Below, piece after piece: positions 21,463 to 32,299 of a stretch of 64,000 nt of DNA (positions are counted from its first letter, which is position 1; every line of letters begins with the position of its first letter). The translations under genes were made by a program, and so were the position numbers. The stretch lies in contig ML976732.1 of assembly GCA_010015655.1 (NCBI GenBank), positions 199,092 to 263,091 of the forward strand, written 5' to 3'. This stretch comes from Bimuria novae-zelandiae CBS 107.79 (Eukaryota > Ascomycota > Dothideomycetes > Pleosporales > Didymosphaeriaceae). Under the pieces are notes generated by a model that saw nothing but the letters and a program-made list of their open reading frames with translations, made no database searches and was not told where the DNA came from.

Positions 21463-24277
21463 ATGAAGACTGACTTCCAGGCAAGTGTTGCGCGCACGAC
21501 TCCATGCAGTAGAACTAACCTTTGCGACAGTTCTCCAACCTTCTGGGGACCGTTTATAGCAGAGGCAACCTGATCTTCACACCAGATGGCACATGTCTGC
21601 TTTCGCCTGTGGGCAATCGCGTGAGCGTTTTTGACTTAGTCAAGTATGCACATCAAGAAAGAGGAAGGAACGACGGAACTAACCTGGCAACAGCTCGAGA
21701 TCGCATACGCTTCCATTTGCACATCGCAAGAACATCGCCCGCCTCGCACTCAACCCGAAAGGCAACCTCCTCCTCACAATAGACCTCGATGGTCACGCCA
21801 TTCTCACCAACGTTCCTCGACGAATTGTCCTCTACCACTTCTCTCTCCGCGGCGAGGTCAATGCGCTTGTCTTCGCCCCAGATGGTCGACATTTTGCTGT
21901 CGGCATAGGAAGGCAGATCGAGATATGGAGAACCCCGTCAACACCGGACGTTGCACATGGCGACCTCGAGTTCGCGCCTTTTGTTCGGCACAGAATATTC
22001 ATAGGGCATCACGACACGGTAACAACTATTGAATGGTCGAGAGACTCTAGATTCCTTCTTAGCGCATCCAAGGATATCACCACTCGGATATGGAGCATGG
22101 AGGCCGAGGAAGGGTTTAGACCCACCACGCTATCAGCACATAAACAGGCAGTAGTAGGCGCGTGGTTTAGCGCGGACCAGGAAACAATATACACAGTCAG
22201 CAAGGACGGCGCTCTTTTCGTCTGGAAGTACATGCTGCGATTCGATGCACCGGAAGGTGCGGACGAGGAAGATGACGAGAACCTGGCATGGGGTATCGCA
22301 GAGCGCTTCTACTTCCACCAAAACACCGCGCACGTCACTTGCGCCAGCTTTCATCCGGAGACAAAGCTGTTGGTGACTGGTTTTTCGCATGGCATCTTTT
22401 TTATCCATGAACTCCCCACCTTCAGCGAAATCCAGAGTCTCAAGTACGTTCAGAAAACATGGCGCCTTTTCACCTGCTAACGACAATCCAGCATCTCGCA
22501 AAATGACATCGACTATGTTGCAATAAACAAAACGGGTGAATGGCTCGCATTTGGCGCTTCAAAATTGGGCCAACTCTTGGTGTGGGAGTGGCAGTCGGAG
22601 TCTTACATATTAAAGCAACAAGCGCATCACGATGTAATGAATACTATCGCTTACTCACCAGAAGGCCAACGCGTCATCACAGCGGCCGATGATGGCAAGA
22701 TCAAGGTGTGGGACGTCAACTCGGGTTTCTGTGTCGTTACTTTTACGGAACACATCGGTGCAGTCACAGCCTGCGAGTTCGCGAAGAGGGGAAACGTTTT
22801 GTTCACGACCAGCTTGGACGGATCCGTAAGAGCGTGGGACTTGATAAGATATCGCAATTTCCGGACATTCACAGCGCCATCGAAGATTCAGTTCACTTCG
22901 TTGGCAGTCGATCCGAGCGGCGAAGTTGTATGCGCTGGCTCCCTCGATTCATTCGACATTCACATCTGGTCCGTCCAAACAGGGCAATTGTTAGACCGAC
23001 TGGCTGGCCACGAAGGCCCGGTCATGTCCTTGGCGTTTTCCCCTGACGGCAGTACGTTGGTGAGCGGTAGCTGGGACCGAACCGTACGCCTCTGGAATAT
23101 CTTCGCCCGGTCGCAAACGAGCGAGCCTTTGCAACTCATGACCGATGTCACATCTCTCGCTGTTCGGCCAGACTCGAAACAACTTGCTGTCACCACATTG
23201 GACGGACAGTTGACATTTTGGTCAATATCTGAAGCTACACAGCAAAGTGGTGTCGATGCACGGCGAGATGTATCTGGCGGGCGCAAGATGACAGACCGAC
23301 GAACTGCCGCTAACGTGGCGGGCACCAAGGCATTCGACACTGTGAGGTACAGTGCCGACGGGACATGTGTGCTCGCCGGCGGTAAGAGCAAGTATATATG
23401 CCTCTACGATGTGGCCTCGGGCGTCCTCATCAAGAAGTTCACCGTCTCCGTTAACCTCTCCCTTGACGGAACGCAGGAGTTCTTGAATTCGAAACTCCTT
23501 ACCGAAGCAGGGCCTCAAGGCCTTCTGGACGAACAAGGCGAAGAGTCCGACCTTGAGAACCGGCGAGACCACACACTCCCCGGTGCTCAGCGCGGCGCAG
23601 GTGCAAGAAACACTCGACAAGCTGTCCGCGTTCCTGCCGTAGCATTCTCACCTACCGGTCGCGCATTCTGCGCCGCCAGCACAGAGGGTCTACTGATATA
23701 TAGTTTGGACACAACGTTTCAATTCGATCCGTTCGACCTCGACATCACCGTCACGCCCGGCACCACGCTCACCACGCTGGCGCAGAAAGAATATCTCAAA
23801 GCACTCGTCATGGCGTTCCGCCTCAATGAGCGGAACCTCATCCGCCGCGTCTTCGAAGCTACACCCCCCTCCGACATAGGTCTTGTTGTCAAAGATCTCC
23901 CCAAAGTCTATCTCGGACGCCTCGTCCGCTTTGTAGCACTGCAAGCCGACGAATCTCCGCACCTTGAATTCAACCTCATGTGGATCGAAGCGCTACTTAG
24001 CAAGCACGGGCGCTGGATGAAAGACAATCGTGTCGGGATGGAAGCCGAGTTGCGAAGTGTAGAGAAGGCGGTCAGGCGGATACAAGCAGAGTTGGCGCGC
24101 CTGGCGGACGAGAACATCTACCGCATCGAGTATCTACTTGCGCAGCCAGTTGAGAGGAAGGAACAGGCGTTACAGCTGGACTTTAGCGTCAAGGACGTTG
24201 ACGGCGATGCGGATGAGGTTATGGAGGACGGGTCTGATGACGATGACGGAGAAGGCGACTGGATGGGCTTCGACTGA
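21463..24277 (+). CDS. PWP2: Pwp2 / Utp1, WD40 protein of the small-subunit processome
   Basis: Four exons: 21463-21480, 21531-21643, 21694-22443 and 22492-24277. The sum is 2667 nt (888 residues), unbroken. Pwp2 is a UTP-B subunit of the U3 snoRNP/SSU processome, needed for early 18S rRNA processing in the nucleolus. The N-terminus MKTDFQFSNLLGTVYSRGNL is diagnostic. Two beta-propellers of WD repeats follow, with WRTPS, IWSMEAE, VWKYM, VWDVNSGFC, AWDLIRYRNFRTF, WSVQTGQLLDRL and LWNIF. The C-terminal Utp12-type helical domain contains STEGLLIY, FDPFDLDITVTPG and ALVMAFRLNERNLIRRVFEA. The tail is acidic and ends DWMGFD. The first intron (21481-21530) starts with GC instead of GT (CAG/gcaagt), with a normal ACTAAC branch and CAG end; the conserved frame forces this choice. 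Confidence 0.96.
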
Positions 24278-25247
24278 GGTTGAGATAGGAATATACCCAA
24301 CAATCACGCTGCGGCGAACGCGCGAACCCCCGTGTACGCACGCGCATGACTCGCTACAATTTTCTAGCATCTGCATACTTGACTCGTTCATGCTGTAACC
24401 CAGACTCCTATATGAATGCTTCAGCGCAAATTCCACTCGGCATCGCACTTGTGCGTGTTTCTGCGGCAGTCGCACCCGGCATCCCATCGCTTGCACTACC
24501 TACCCATCGGATATAAGCCGATCGGCCTACCGCTTCAGGTAACACGAGGGCTTTAAGCATTTGGCGAAAGGCGTGTTGAAGCTTCGCGAGGCAGATCACG
24601 CAGTTTGCGTCGCGCGGACCGAGGCGAAGGGGCCATTGCGACGGCGAAACGCCACGCTAGCGCGTTGAAACTCGCGCTGCGGCACGAGGCCTGTTAAAAC
24701 AACGTAAACGACGTGACGTGAGAAGGGTTAAGGTGTCAAAACGTCGTATCGCGTGATGGGTGGCTTTCCGCGGGCTTGGCAGGGTGGGCCAAGGTATGAG
24801 GCTCGGCGGCAACGTGCGTCACAACATGGACCTCTACGGTCTAGAAACGCATGCATTGGCGGTTTATATTGGTATTTATCACGCGACTCAGGCCATCGCT
24901 TCTTACACACCCCTACGACTCTCAACATCTGAGGCAAGGAAGTGGAGAGCGCAGGCACCTACAACAACTTCACCATCAGCTAGTGGCATCGTGAAGTGGG
25001 CCGTAATGGGACGCATGCTCTTTGCAGGATGTGGTTTGCTTGGATTAGCGCCCTGTCTCTACCCAGGCTAGACGTTGTGAGACAGGAAGGCTACAATATA
25101 AAGTGTTTGGATGCTCACTGTTGGAGGGCATCCACTTCGATCAGCAATCTATTCACTTCTGGGATACTGGAGATCCGTCCTTTTTAGTCTCTCTTTTTAG
25201 TTGTATATTCGATTCGTCGCGCTGTGCGCTATAACATTTAACTCAGA
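24278..25247. other. Intergenic region and promoter of the Egh16-like gene
   Basis: No gene-like frame. GC-rich tracts occur around 24600-24700. A TATA-like element lies at 25097-25103. The leader before 25248 is pyrimidine-rich. Confidence 0.5.
25097..25103 (+). promoter_or_regulatory. Candidate TATA box of Egh16-like gene
   Basis: TATAAAG, 145 bases upstream of the ATG at 25248. The spacing is on the long side but suits a fungal leader of about 100 nt. Sequence match only. Confidence 0.35.
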
Positions 25248-26798
25248 ATGCGTTACCAGACCTCTATCCTGGCGCTTGCTGCTGTCTTCTCATCGGTCTC
25301 TGCTCATGGCACCATCGAGTCTGCCATCGGCGAGTCTGGCGAGAGCAAGGGCTTCAAAGGTAAATCCCACCCATCCCAACCATTGATTGAGGAATTCCTG
25401 GCTGACGGAGGGACAGTGGACGACACCCTTGCCCGCGACTGCACGGGCATCTCCCCCTGCCAGCAGGACTCCACCATCATCCGCGACTCGGAAATCACCC
25501 AAAACATCGTCAACTCGTGCGGCCGCACCGAAATCGACGGTAACATCGACGTCGGTGGCGAGACCGAGAAGGCCATCGCCGCTAACAAGGTAACCACTGT
25601 CCAACGTGGAACAGTCATGGCGGTCACTATCCACCAAGTCAACGCCGACGGCGCAGGCCCCTACGAGTGCGATATGGACGTTACCTCCAACGCAGCAACC
25701 AGCTTTATAAAGCTCGATGTATCCAACAACGTACCCGGAGTGAATGGCTTGAGCCAAGCTGAGGCCTCGGATTTCACGATCAATGTGCAGATGCCGGATG
25801 ACTTCAACTGCGTCGGTGCGTCCACTGGCGATATCTGCACCGTACGGTGCAGAAACACCGCTGTCGCTGGGCCTTTCGGAGGGTGCTTCCCCGTCCAGCA
25901 GACGGACGGCGTGGGCAGGCAAAACAACCAGACTGCTTCTGGTAAGTCTAGATTCCTTTTCTTTGAGGTGCTTGGAGGGGGGTTTCTTTTTTAGCATAGG
26001 ACAACGGCTCACGTTGGGGTATGCAGAAGTCACGACTGCGCAGACGCTGGATGGCATCAACAAGCAGATTGCGCAGAATAAGAAGGATCTCCCGGTCGCT
26101 ATTGCTGCAAATGAGGCTGCTGCCAAGGTGAACGGGAATGCGGGGGCGAGTGTCGTCTCTGGTGCGTTTGGTCTTTCATGTGCGAATTCGGACAGGTGCT
26201 AACTTTTGTTTTAGCTCTTCTCCCTGCAGCAACGGGTGGTACGAATGCTGGGAATGTCGGGAACAACAACGGCAAAGGTGGTAACAATGCTGGAAACACC
26301 GGCAATGCTGCCAACAACGCTGGTAATAACGCTGGAAACGCCGGCAATACTGCCAACAACGCTGGTAATAATGCTGGTAATAACGCTGGTAATAACGCTG
26401 GTAATAACGCTGGAAACGCGGGCAATGCTGCCAACACGGGCAATGTTGCCAACGCGGGCAACGCTGGGAATGCTGCCAACAATGCTGGAAACGCAGGCAA
26501 TGCTGCCAACGCGGGCAATGCTGCCAACGCGGGCAATGCTGGGAATGCTGCCAACAATGCTGGAAACGCAGGCAATGCTGCCAACGCGGGCAATGCTGCC
26601 AACGCGGGCAATGCTGGGAATGCTGCCAACAACGCTGGAAACGCTGGCAATGCTGCCAACAACGGGCAGACTGGCCAAACCGCCAACACCGGCAACGGCA
26701 AGGGTCGCGGTGGTCGCGGTGGTCGCGGCCGTAACAACCGCCGCAAAGTCGGTCCCAAGTTCCTCAACAAGATCACCACCCCTGAAGTCGAGGCTTAA
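25248..26798 (+). CDS. Egh16-like secreted protein (DUF3129/Gas family) with Gly-Asn-Ala repeat tail
   Basis: Four exons: 25248-25359, 25417-25941, 26027-26161 and 26215-26798. The sum is 1356 nt (451 residues). A signal peptide (1-19) leaves His20 as the first mature residue, as in Egh16/Gas/MAS proteins expressed in appressoria and other infection structures of plant- and insect-associated fungi. The family core is clear: PCQQDSTIIRDSEI, CGRTEIDG, GGETEKAIAANKV, TIHQVNADGAGPYECDMD, then CTVRCRNTAVAGPFGGCFPV. The first intron is 57 nt, a multiple of three, so retention leaves the frame open; removing it restores GFKVDDT. After a short helix (VTTAQTLDGINKQIAQNKKDL) comes a low-complexity region of about 150 residues made of GNAANNAGNAGN units, then a basic RGGRGGRGRNNRRK stretch. 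Such a tail is unusual for this family. The biochemical function is unknown. Confidence 0.88.
26270..26690 (+). repeat. In-gene minisatellite coding Gly/Asn/Ala repeats
   Basis: Short units of 12-18 bases (GGTAATAACGCT, GGCAATGCTGCCAAC types) build larger copies. A unit of about 75 bases starting near 26488 is repeated nearly exactly from about 26563. All units keep the reading frame. The long open frames on the opposite strand (Pro/Ala/Leu and Ser/Ile/Val repeats) are only its mirror. Confidence 0.85.
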
Positions 26799-27269
26799 AT
26801 GCCACAGCTTCTTCCCATACCGAGGAAGCTGGGCATTGGATCAATGCATTCTTCTTGTAGATGCTGACTGGATGGGGATTGGTGACCTTGGAGGCTCATC
26901 AGGGTAGAAGCCCGGACGCATTTTCAGTTTTATTCGTTTGTATTGTATATACCACTCTGTTCGAGCTTGTCGATATTTTTGAATGGGTACATATTTACTT
27001 CACAGAAAGCGTGCTTCGCATCTCGCTGACATTTTACGGTTGAGCTTGAGAGGGCATTGCTACGGAACTTCTGCGCACTACTCTTATTCTTAGAGTGGAT
27101 TAACTAAAATTCTAAAGACTAATTACTACCTCCTCCACTTTCCCACCTTCAAACGAGTGTCCATACCCCTCCCCTCCCTCCCCAAATCTAAGCCTTCACA
27201 ATCGCAAACTTCGTCCCAACTTGCAGTCCCCTCGTTAGCGCCACACCCCATCTCATCCTTCCCCTCTGA
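26799..27269. other. 3' region between convergent secreted-protein genes
   Basis: About 470 bases between the stops of the Egh16-like gene and the small secreted protein gene. No gene seen. Confidence 0.5.
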
Positions 27270-27740
27270 CTATTCACTCACATCAGAGGGCGCGGAATAA
27301 CACGTCCCATCCCTCTTCACTTCATCCACATAAGAATTGCACCCCCCATCAGAGTACATGAGCACTTTCAGCCCGTTCGCAGCCATGTTCTCCATGCAGA
27401 TGCTGTGGTAGCCCTCAGGGTCGCCCGTCGTGCAGGCGAATTCGTCGCTGTTCTGACCGGCGAAGATGTGTTGGGGTTCGCCGTCGCAGCCGGAAGTCCA
27501 TTCGTGGAGGTACCTGTGCGGTGGGGGGTGTTAGAGGAGAGCGGTGGTCAGTGGGGAGGGGGGAGATAGGATGGGGGCGCACCAGAGGCTCGGCTCGTCG
27601 TCTTGACGCTTTGCGGTGGTGTTTGAGAGGGGATGGGTCGTGTTTGGACGCAGTGGGTAGGTTGAGTTCACTGAGGTTGGGAAGGCGGATGTGAAGGTCG
27701 CGGTTGTGAGGAGCGCGAGGAGGGAGAGTATGGAGTGCAT
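27270..27740 (-). CDS. Small secreted cysteine-containing protein (effector-like)
   Basis: Two exons, 27583-27740 and 27270-27513, with a 69-nt GT-AG intron. The sum is 402 nt (133 residues). A signal peptide (about 1-19, MHSILSLLALLTTATFTSA) is followed by an N-glycosylation-rich stretch (NST, NTT, NTT), a Kex2 site Lys44-Arg45, and a mature region with five cysteines (SGCDG, FACTT, SICME, GGCNS, GTCYS). I know no domain for it. A GTGAGT donor-like site overlaps the last codons before the stop, so a further short exon (sequence near 27185-27220) is possible and the C-terminus is not certain. It is the last gene before the hAT insertion (about 0.8 kb away). Size, secretion and position suit a host-interaction protein; that is inference. 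Confidence 0.72.
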
Positions 27741-27859
27741 GGTGTGGGTTCTTAAGTAGAGTAAGGATAGAATGAGGAATTTTTAGGAGTTATGAGGAAC
27801 TGTGAAGAGTTGTAAAGAGTTCTGGAGAGTTACTTGGGGTGTGGTGAGGTAAAGAGTCG

Positions 27860-27867
27860 CTTTTATA
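27860..27867 (-). promoter_or_regulatory. Candidate TATA box of small secreted protein gene
   Basis: TATAAAAG on the minus strand, about 120 bases upstream of the ATG at 27740. Between them, GAGTT-type pentamers recur every 10-15 bases. Confidence 0.45.
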
Positions 27868-28563
27868 CGTTGTGGAGTGATCACCATCGCGGGCTGGAAG
27901 TAGGTGCGCGTTGCCATTCTGTTCACAGAGAAGTGTATGAGCTCATTGATTAGGAAACTGTCTTAGGGAGCCGGTACAAGTCTGCCTGACGTTCATTCTG
28001 GAGGACGGATTTGTGCGTCACACTATGAGGATCTTGTCGATTTGTAGGGCTTGTTGCGATCGCTGCGAACGGTTGTGCTTACCGTCGCAGCTGGGTCAGA
28101 TTTCGCCCGGGGTCGCCTTATGTTTTGAACACGGGATGTTTGACCGCATCGCGGAGAAGTAGGAGTCATTTAGGAGTTTCAGTATGTAGATCTTGGGGTT
28201 ATGACGCAGAGGTTCTGTTGCTTAGTTCCAGGTTTCATTCAGTTTTTCGTGCGCACTGGTGTGTAGTGTATTGGGACGGAACTTCTGTGTTACGCATCAT
28301 TGAAAATTTTCAGTGGGGCTGTTTCTGATGCCTGTAATAGACCATCCTATAGAACCATCGTAGGGTACTGTCTGTTTGAAACCTGTTTGCCAGAAGTCTG
28401 GTGAATGGCTTGGCCAGTTTTAGACAACTTCAACTGACCCAGTAGGGTACTACACTTCAATGTGTACGAGGTGAAAAAAAAAGCGTACAGAAGACAGAAT
28501 TTTCACTATTAGGCCAATCCACTATCGTGGGTACTTTAGAGTTCGGATTGCATGTTTACCATG
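27868..28563. other. Flank between the secreted-protein promoter and the hAT element
   Basis: No gene seen. The last eight bases (28556-28563, TTACCATG) are the left copy of the hAT target-site duplication. Confidence 0.6.
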
Positions 28564-29339
28564 CAGTGATGTCCATGGATGGATTGGATTAACGAATCCA
28601 TCCATATCCATCCAATCCAAACAGCCCATGGAAATCCAATTCATCTACGTAGATTGTTCTATACCTAATTAGGCGTTGTCTAGACCTAATTAAGGTATTA
28701 AATTAGTAGTTTCGTCGTCTAATAGTTTTCCTGTGGCTTGTTAAGGCAAGCGACCTAAAAAATCGTAATATCTAAACTTAACCTTACTTAGTTTAATAAA
28801 ACTTCTACAACACCTATTCGATAGCTCTAAAACGGTTTAAGCTACTTTTATTTAGTATTTTCTTAAATCCCGCGACTTATCTTTGCTAGTTATCTAATTA
28901 TCTATTAAAATGTGCCTTTAGTTAAATAGCGAGCGCCTATGGCACTAACGCATAAGGACCTCTTTAAAGCTACCTAGTGTCTCCCTACCTACGCTAATAA
29001 TTATGGAAGCTTTAGAGGCTATTAAGACGCCTATTAAAGGGGTAAAACAATAGATTAAGTTAAATTCTGCGTTATTATAAACCTGTAAGCGTGTTTAGGC
29101 GCTAGAAGTGGCGTTAGTGCTAGACTTATAAGGCTCCCTATAACTATCCGTTTTATTAACTTAAAGTGGCCAGCAGAGTAGCAGTACGTATAGTATAAAC
29201 TTATAGTTACTTAGTATGTCTATTAATAATGTTTGTGGCTTTATTGCTGACCCCGTTACTGTAGATACTGGTGTTAATAATTAGCTTAATTCTTAATTAG
29301 AGGCATCAGAATTAACTTTATAATATACTACCCTAATTT

Positions 29340-31609
29340 AATTAGCATTAGCTAAAGACTCTATACATGTTACAAGACGCCGCGAGATTAAGATATTAAG
29401 TTTTAATTACTTTTAGGTTAACCTTACTAATAACTAGGCGTTTAACACTTATACTAAGGTATACGATCTTAAAAAGAGGCTTAACTTATAGATCTAGAAG
29501 TACGGCGTCTTACTTAAAAGCATAGATAAGAAGATATTTACTTAGTTCTTCTTATGTAAACTGTGCTATATTAACTGCTTTAAGGCGAAGATCCTTAATA
29601 TAAGAAAGGGGTGTAGGTTAGTTACTAGCTATCTTAAGAAATATAAGATCTTTAATTTAAATTATTAGCCCCTTATAGGGTAGGATAAGATAGATTAGTT
29701 CGCGCTTAATATATTTTCTTTAGAAGGTTTAGCAACTATTAATGCTGTAGCGTCTTTCTTTAACGTTGATAAGTTCTATTAACTTTTAATTAGATAGATC
29801 GTTATGAGTAGGATCCCCTTTATTAAGCTAGATGCTAAGGAGCTCCGTGAGGTGTTTTAGTATCTTAATTTAGCTACAAAGATGCCTCGCGCAATCCCAT
29901 CTCGCAATATACTAAGGCGTAGGATCTCCGTGGAGTACGCACGTTTGAAGGATGTGGTTGCTACCCACCTGGACCAAGCTATTACGAAGATTTACCTAGT
30001 CTTTAACTTATAGACTTCTAGTAATAATAAGTCGTATAATAGTGTTGTTGTATAGTTTCTTAATAAGAAAGATAATTCACGATACCTTCTCCTTACTCTT
30101 AAAGCTATAAAAGATGCCTATACTAGTAGAAATATTGCGGCATCGCTATAAGGGGTTATCTCTTACTAGGGGCTTTAAGACCGCGTAGGATATCTTACCT
30201 CTAATAACGCCGTAGCTAATAATATAGCAATAGACGCTTTAGGGGAGATTTTTAGGGAGAATTAGCTTAACTTTAACCCTAAGTAGCAGCGTATAAGGTG
30301 TATAGGGTATATCTTTAATCTTGTCGCGAAAGCGCTAATGTTTAGAGCTAATATTAGTAGCCTAACTTAGGTAGAGGAGGTGGCATTTTTTAAGTAACAT
30401 AAAGCTTATAGGACTATCAGAAAGCTTCGCAATATTATTAAATAGATTAGGAAAAATACCTTAAGAAACGCTAGGTTTATTGCTGCTTAGGAAGTTTATC
30501 CTGGATAGGTGCGATCGGATGGCCTTACAAGACCTTTGCAGTTAATACTTAGTAACGCCACCTACTAGAATTTTATATACCTAATAATTAAGCGAGCTGT
30601 AGTGCTTAAAGAGGTGCTTAATAACTTTTATAAAGATAAATTATGGTCTCTTAATAATACTAGATTGCAATAGCAAAGTAGTAGCTAGTAGAGTTAATTT
30701 ATTAGCTGCTATTAACTAGATCTCCGTCTTTTTATAGCTAAGTAGTAGTACTTAAAGGAGAATCTTAAGCTTCTTAAATCTCTAAACGAGCTTACTTTGC
30801 GCCTCTAAGGTTATTTTAGTAATAGTAATAATAATCCTCGAGAGTATAATAATATTAGATAGTTATACACTTTGCTAGATAATCTCCTAACGGATCTTAA
30901 AGCTTAAGAATTTTAAGCACGAATGGATGGAGATATCTAGCTTAAATAGCGTCTTTACAAAGGCTGGGAGACGGTATCGAAGTACTACACCTTGTTTACA
31001 GAGTCTCTGGCCTACACGGTGGCAATCGTCTTAGATCCTACCCGGGGCATGGATTACATCCGTTCTTAATGGGTAATAGAGCATCCAACTTGGCCAGGTA
31101 TCGCACAAGGATGGATCGAAGAGCTATACAATCGTAATTATAAGGATAGAATAATACTTAATTAACAGGAGATAGACTTATCTTCTTTTAAAACTACCTA
31201 AGCGCTTTTAAGATAGGAGACCTTTGCGCGAAAAGGTTAAGTAAAGGTAAATAAGAAATAATAGGTAGACGGCGACGAGTTAGTAAAGTACCTTAAGCTC
31301 TTTTAGTTTGCTATTAATGTTCCTTCTTTTATTTAGTGGCAATAGGATGAGCAACGATAACGCTGGCTAAGAGTATCTTAGATAGCTCTTAACGTACTTT
31401 CTGCCATGCCTATAAGCGATGGACCTGAGAGAGCTTTTAGCGGCGCAGGTAACCTTATTACGAAGCCCCGTAATTGTCTTAGTGACGATATTGTAAGGCA
31501 TCACGAGTGTATAGCTTTATGGGAGAGGGCAGGATTAATTAAGATTAGTAATAACTCTATAGAGGACTTGGACAAATTAGATAATATAGATAAGGAGATA
31601 TTAGACTAG
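29340..31609 (+). pseudogene. hAT transposase, RIP-mutated
   Basis: The plus strand carries fragmented hAT transposase text broken by many TAG/TAA codons. Recognisable pieces are a VATHLDQAITK segment near 29950 and the C-terminal dimerisation region, where the longest surviving frame (31406-31609) reads PISDGPERAFSGAGNLITK, then CLSDDIVRHHECIALWERAG. That is the hAT signature preceding the stop. The Copia element sits 12 bases after the stop region. The N-terminal zinc finger (BED) could not be located with confidence. It is not functional as read. Confidence 0.75.
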
Positions 31610-31621
31610 AACTTTACGCGC

Positions 31622-31918
31622 TGTTGGTATCAAACCTACGCAACACTGCTACGGCTTTCACCGCCATGCAGTTTGCCTGTGGTTTCAAACCTGCGCAACA
31701 CTGCTACGGCTTTCACCGCCATGCAGTTTGCCTACGGCTTGTTACGCAGTTTGCCTGTGGTTTATTGCGCTAGTCCTGATCGGGCTAGCAGGGAACAAAC
31801 CACGCTTGATAAATACCTCTTATAGTAGCCCACCACAATAGATCTGCAATTAAGAATTAAATTAGTACTATATTGTTGCAACGAAGTCTTGATCCAACAG
31901 CCTATTGCCGTATTAACA
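31622..31918 (+). repeat. Left (5') LTR
   Basis: 297 bp, starting TGTTGGTATC and ending TATTAACA. It contains a tandem duplication of about 55 bases near its start (units at 31631 and 31686). Differences from the right LTR are almost all C/T or G/A. Confidence 0.93.
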
Positions 31919-32299
31919 CTAATCAGTGGTTGCTACACCACAGATCGGCAAGATATACTGTGTACAGGGAATCTCAGCGCACGTTTTAGGCTAAGTATTC
32001 TAGCGATAGAAGCGGTTAGCGCATGCCTCCTCCCCTACCAAGGCCCAGGATACAGCATCGCTAGTGCGAAGTACAGGTACGACAAGCTCACTGCTATCCT
32101 GTATCAGGATCAGCGGCGCCTCGTATTTGAAGGATCTCTCCGCCTGGATTGTCCCTACCAAGGCTTAGTTTGGAAGGAGATTTGCGTTAACCACGCCAAC
32201 TCTTATCAAATTACACTAATCACAGGCCTACATCTAAAACGCTATTATAAAGTACACCTAAACAAAGGATCGCTCGTGGTACCTAGACAAGATAATTTA

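Noticed and set aside
25290..26126. Minus-strand 278-codon frame opposite the Egh16-like core
   Set aside because: The plus strand has signal peptide, family motifs and matching splice sites; the minus frame has none.
26099..26779. Minus-strand frames rich in Pro-Ala-Leu or Ser-Ile-Val repeats
   Set aside because: They are the complement of the in-frame GNA repeat of the Egh16-like gene.
31622..31918. Repeated blocks resembling a repeat-spacer array
   Set aside because: Only two tandem copies, inside a 297-bp LTR that recurs at 37254; not a CRISPR array, and the genome is eukaryotic.
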